This document shows, piece by piece, positions 63,921 to 64,000 of a DNA stretch of 64,000 nt. The DNA comes from Epilithonimonas hominis. GTDB taxonomy: Bacteria > Bacteroidota > Bacteroidia > Flavobacteriales > Weeksellaceae. Each line of letters starts with the position of its first letter. Position 1 is the stretch's first letter. The notes beneath the pieces were generated by a model. The model was not told the DNA's origin, ran no database searches, and worked only from the letters and a program-made list of their open reading frames with translations. The stretch is taken from contig NZ_RJTU01000055.1 of assembly GCF_003730015.1 (NCBI RefSeq), forward strand, positions 1 through 64,000. The letters are read 5' to 3'. Made by a program: the position numbers and the translations under genes.

Positions 63921-64000
63921 ATGAATTACGTTTCTGCAGAAAATCTTAGCAAATCTTACGGTCTCAAAGTTTTATTCAAAAACATTACTTTCCACGTTAA
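63921..64000 (+). CDS. ABC-F family ATP-binding protein, 5' end only
   Basis: The window ends 80 nt into the gene. The visible 26 residues (MNYVSAENLSKSYGLKVLFKN...) are the classic start of an ABC-F ATPase of the Uup/YbiT group, before the Walker A motif. Cut by the window edge, not by mutation. Confidence 0.7.
   Translation, partial: MNYVSAENLSKSYGLKVLFKNITFHV

Overview
The window is a continuous piece of an AT-rich chromosome from a member of the Bacteroidota, class Flavobacteriia, most likely Weeksellaceae (Chryseobacterium group). The signs are promoters of the TTTG-N19/20-TAnnTTTG type, a type IX secretion (T9SS) sorting domain, CarboxypepD-regulatory-like and OmpA-type envelope proteins, DUF6341/DUF6427/DUF3109/DUF3467 proteins, a YpdA-type bacillithiol reductase, and the Flavobacteriia order rpsU-xerC-hpf-tRNAs-tuf-tRNA(Trp)-secE-nusG-rplKAJL-rpoBC. 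The genus cannot be fixed from the sequence alone. No phage, insertion sequence, CRISPR array or toxin/defence island was seen.

Layout. 0-6.5 kb (minus): a four-gene RND efflux operon, tetR-tolC-mfp-rnd, with two 11-bp palindromes bracketing its promoter. 6.6-13.8 kb (plus): RsmB-like rRNA methyltransferase, ferredoxin-NADP reductase and ferredoxin, lipocalin, CbpA/CbpM chaperone pair, YpdA, L,D-transpeptidase lipoprotein. 13.8-16.6 kb (minus): aldehyde dehydrogenase, PPK2, DUF1573. 16.8-23.8 kb (plus): valS, a possible chagasin-like lipoprotein, DUF4241, PfkB kinase, hydrolase, HD phosphohydrolase, membrane protein. 23.9-30 kb: hemB, a protein consisting almost only of a T9SS sorting domain, an OmpA porin-like protein, VanZ-like, alcohol dehydrogenase, NPP-type phosphodiesterase.

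30-50 kb (mostly minus) is the transcription/translation block. The textbook operon is cut into separate units by visible terminators and promoters: rpsU-xerC-hpf, a four-tRNA cluster, tuf, tRNA(Trp)-secE-nusG, rplKAJL, and rpoBC-DUF3467. Three of the joints hold extra material: a plus-strand DUF4394 lipoprotein between the tRNAs and tuf; decayed back-to-back AraC and esterase fragments between nusG and rplK; and a secreted-protein cassette between rplL and rpoB. The last joint also carries a roughly 310-nt rpoB leader with five nested or branched stems closed by a perfect 10-bp helix. That leader is the best candidate here for an undescribed regulatory element.

50.6-64 kb: pdhB, DUF2147, a glycolipid-type cluster (GT39, GT2, flippase-like membrane protein, PssA), an exonuclease, DUF486, FAH hydrolase, universal stress protein, DUF6341/DUF6427/DUF3109, LolA-like, a Lys/Ala-rich repeat protein, GH25 lysozyme, a CarboxypepD-domain protein, and the start of an ABC-F ATPase cut by the window edge.
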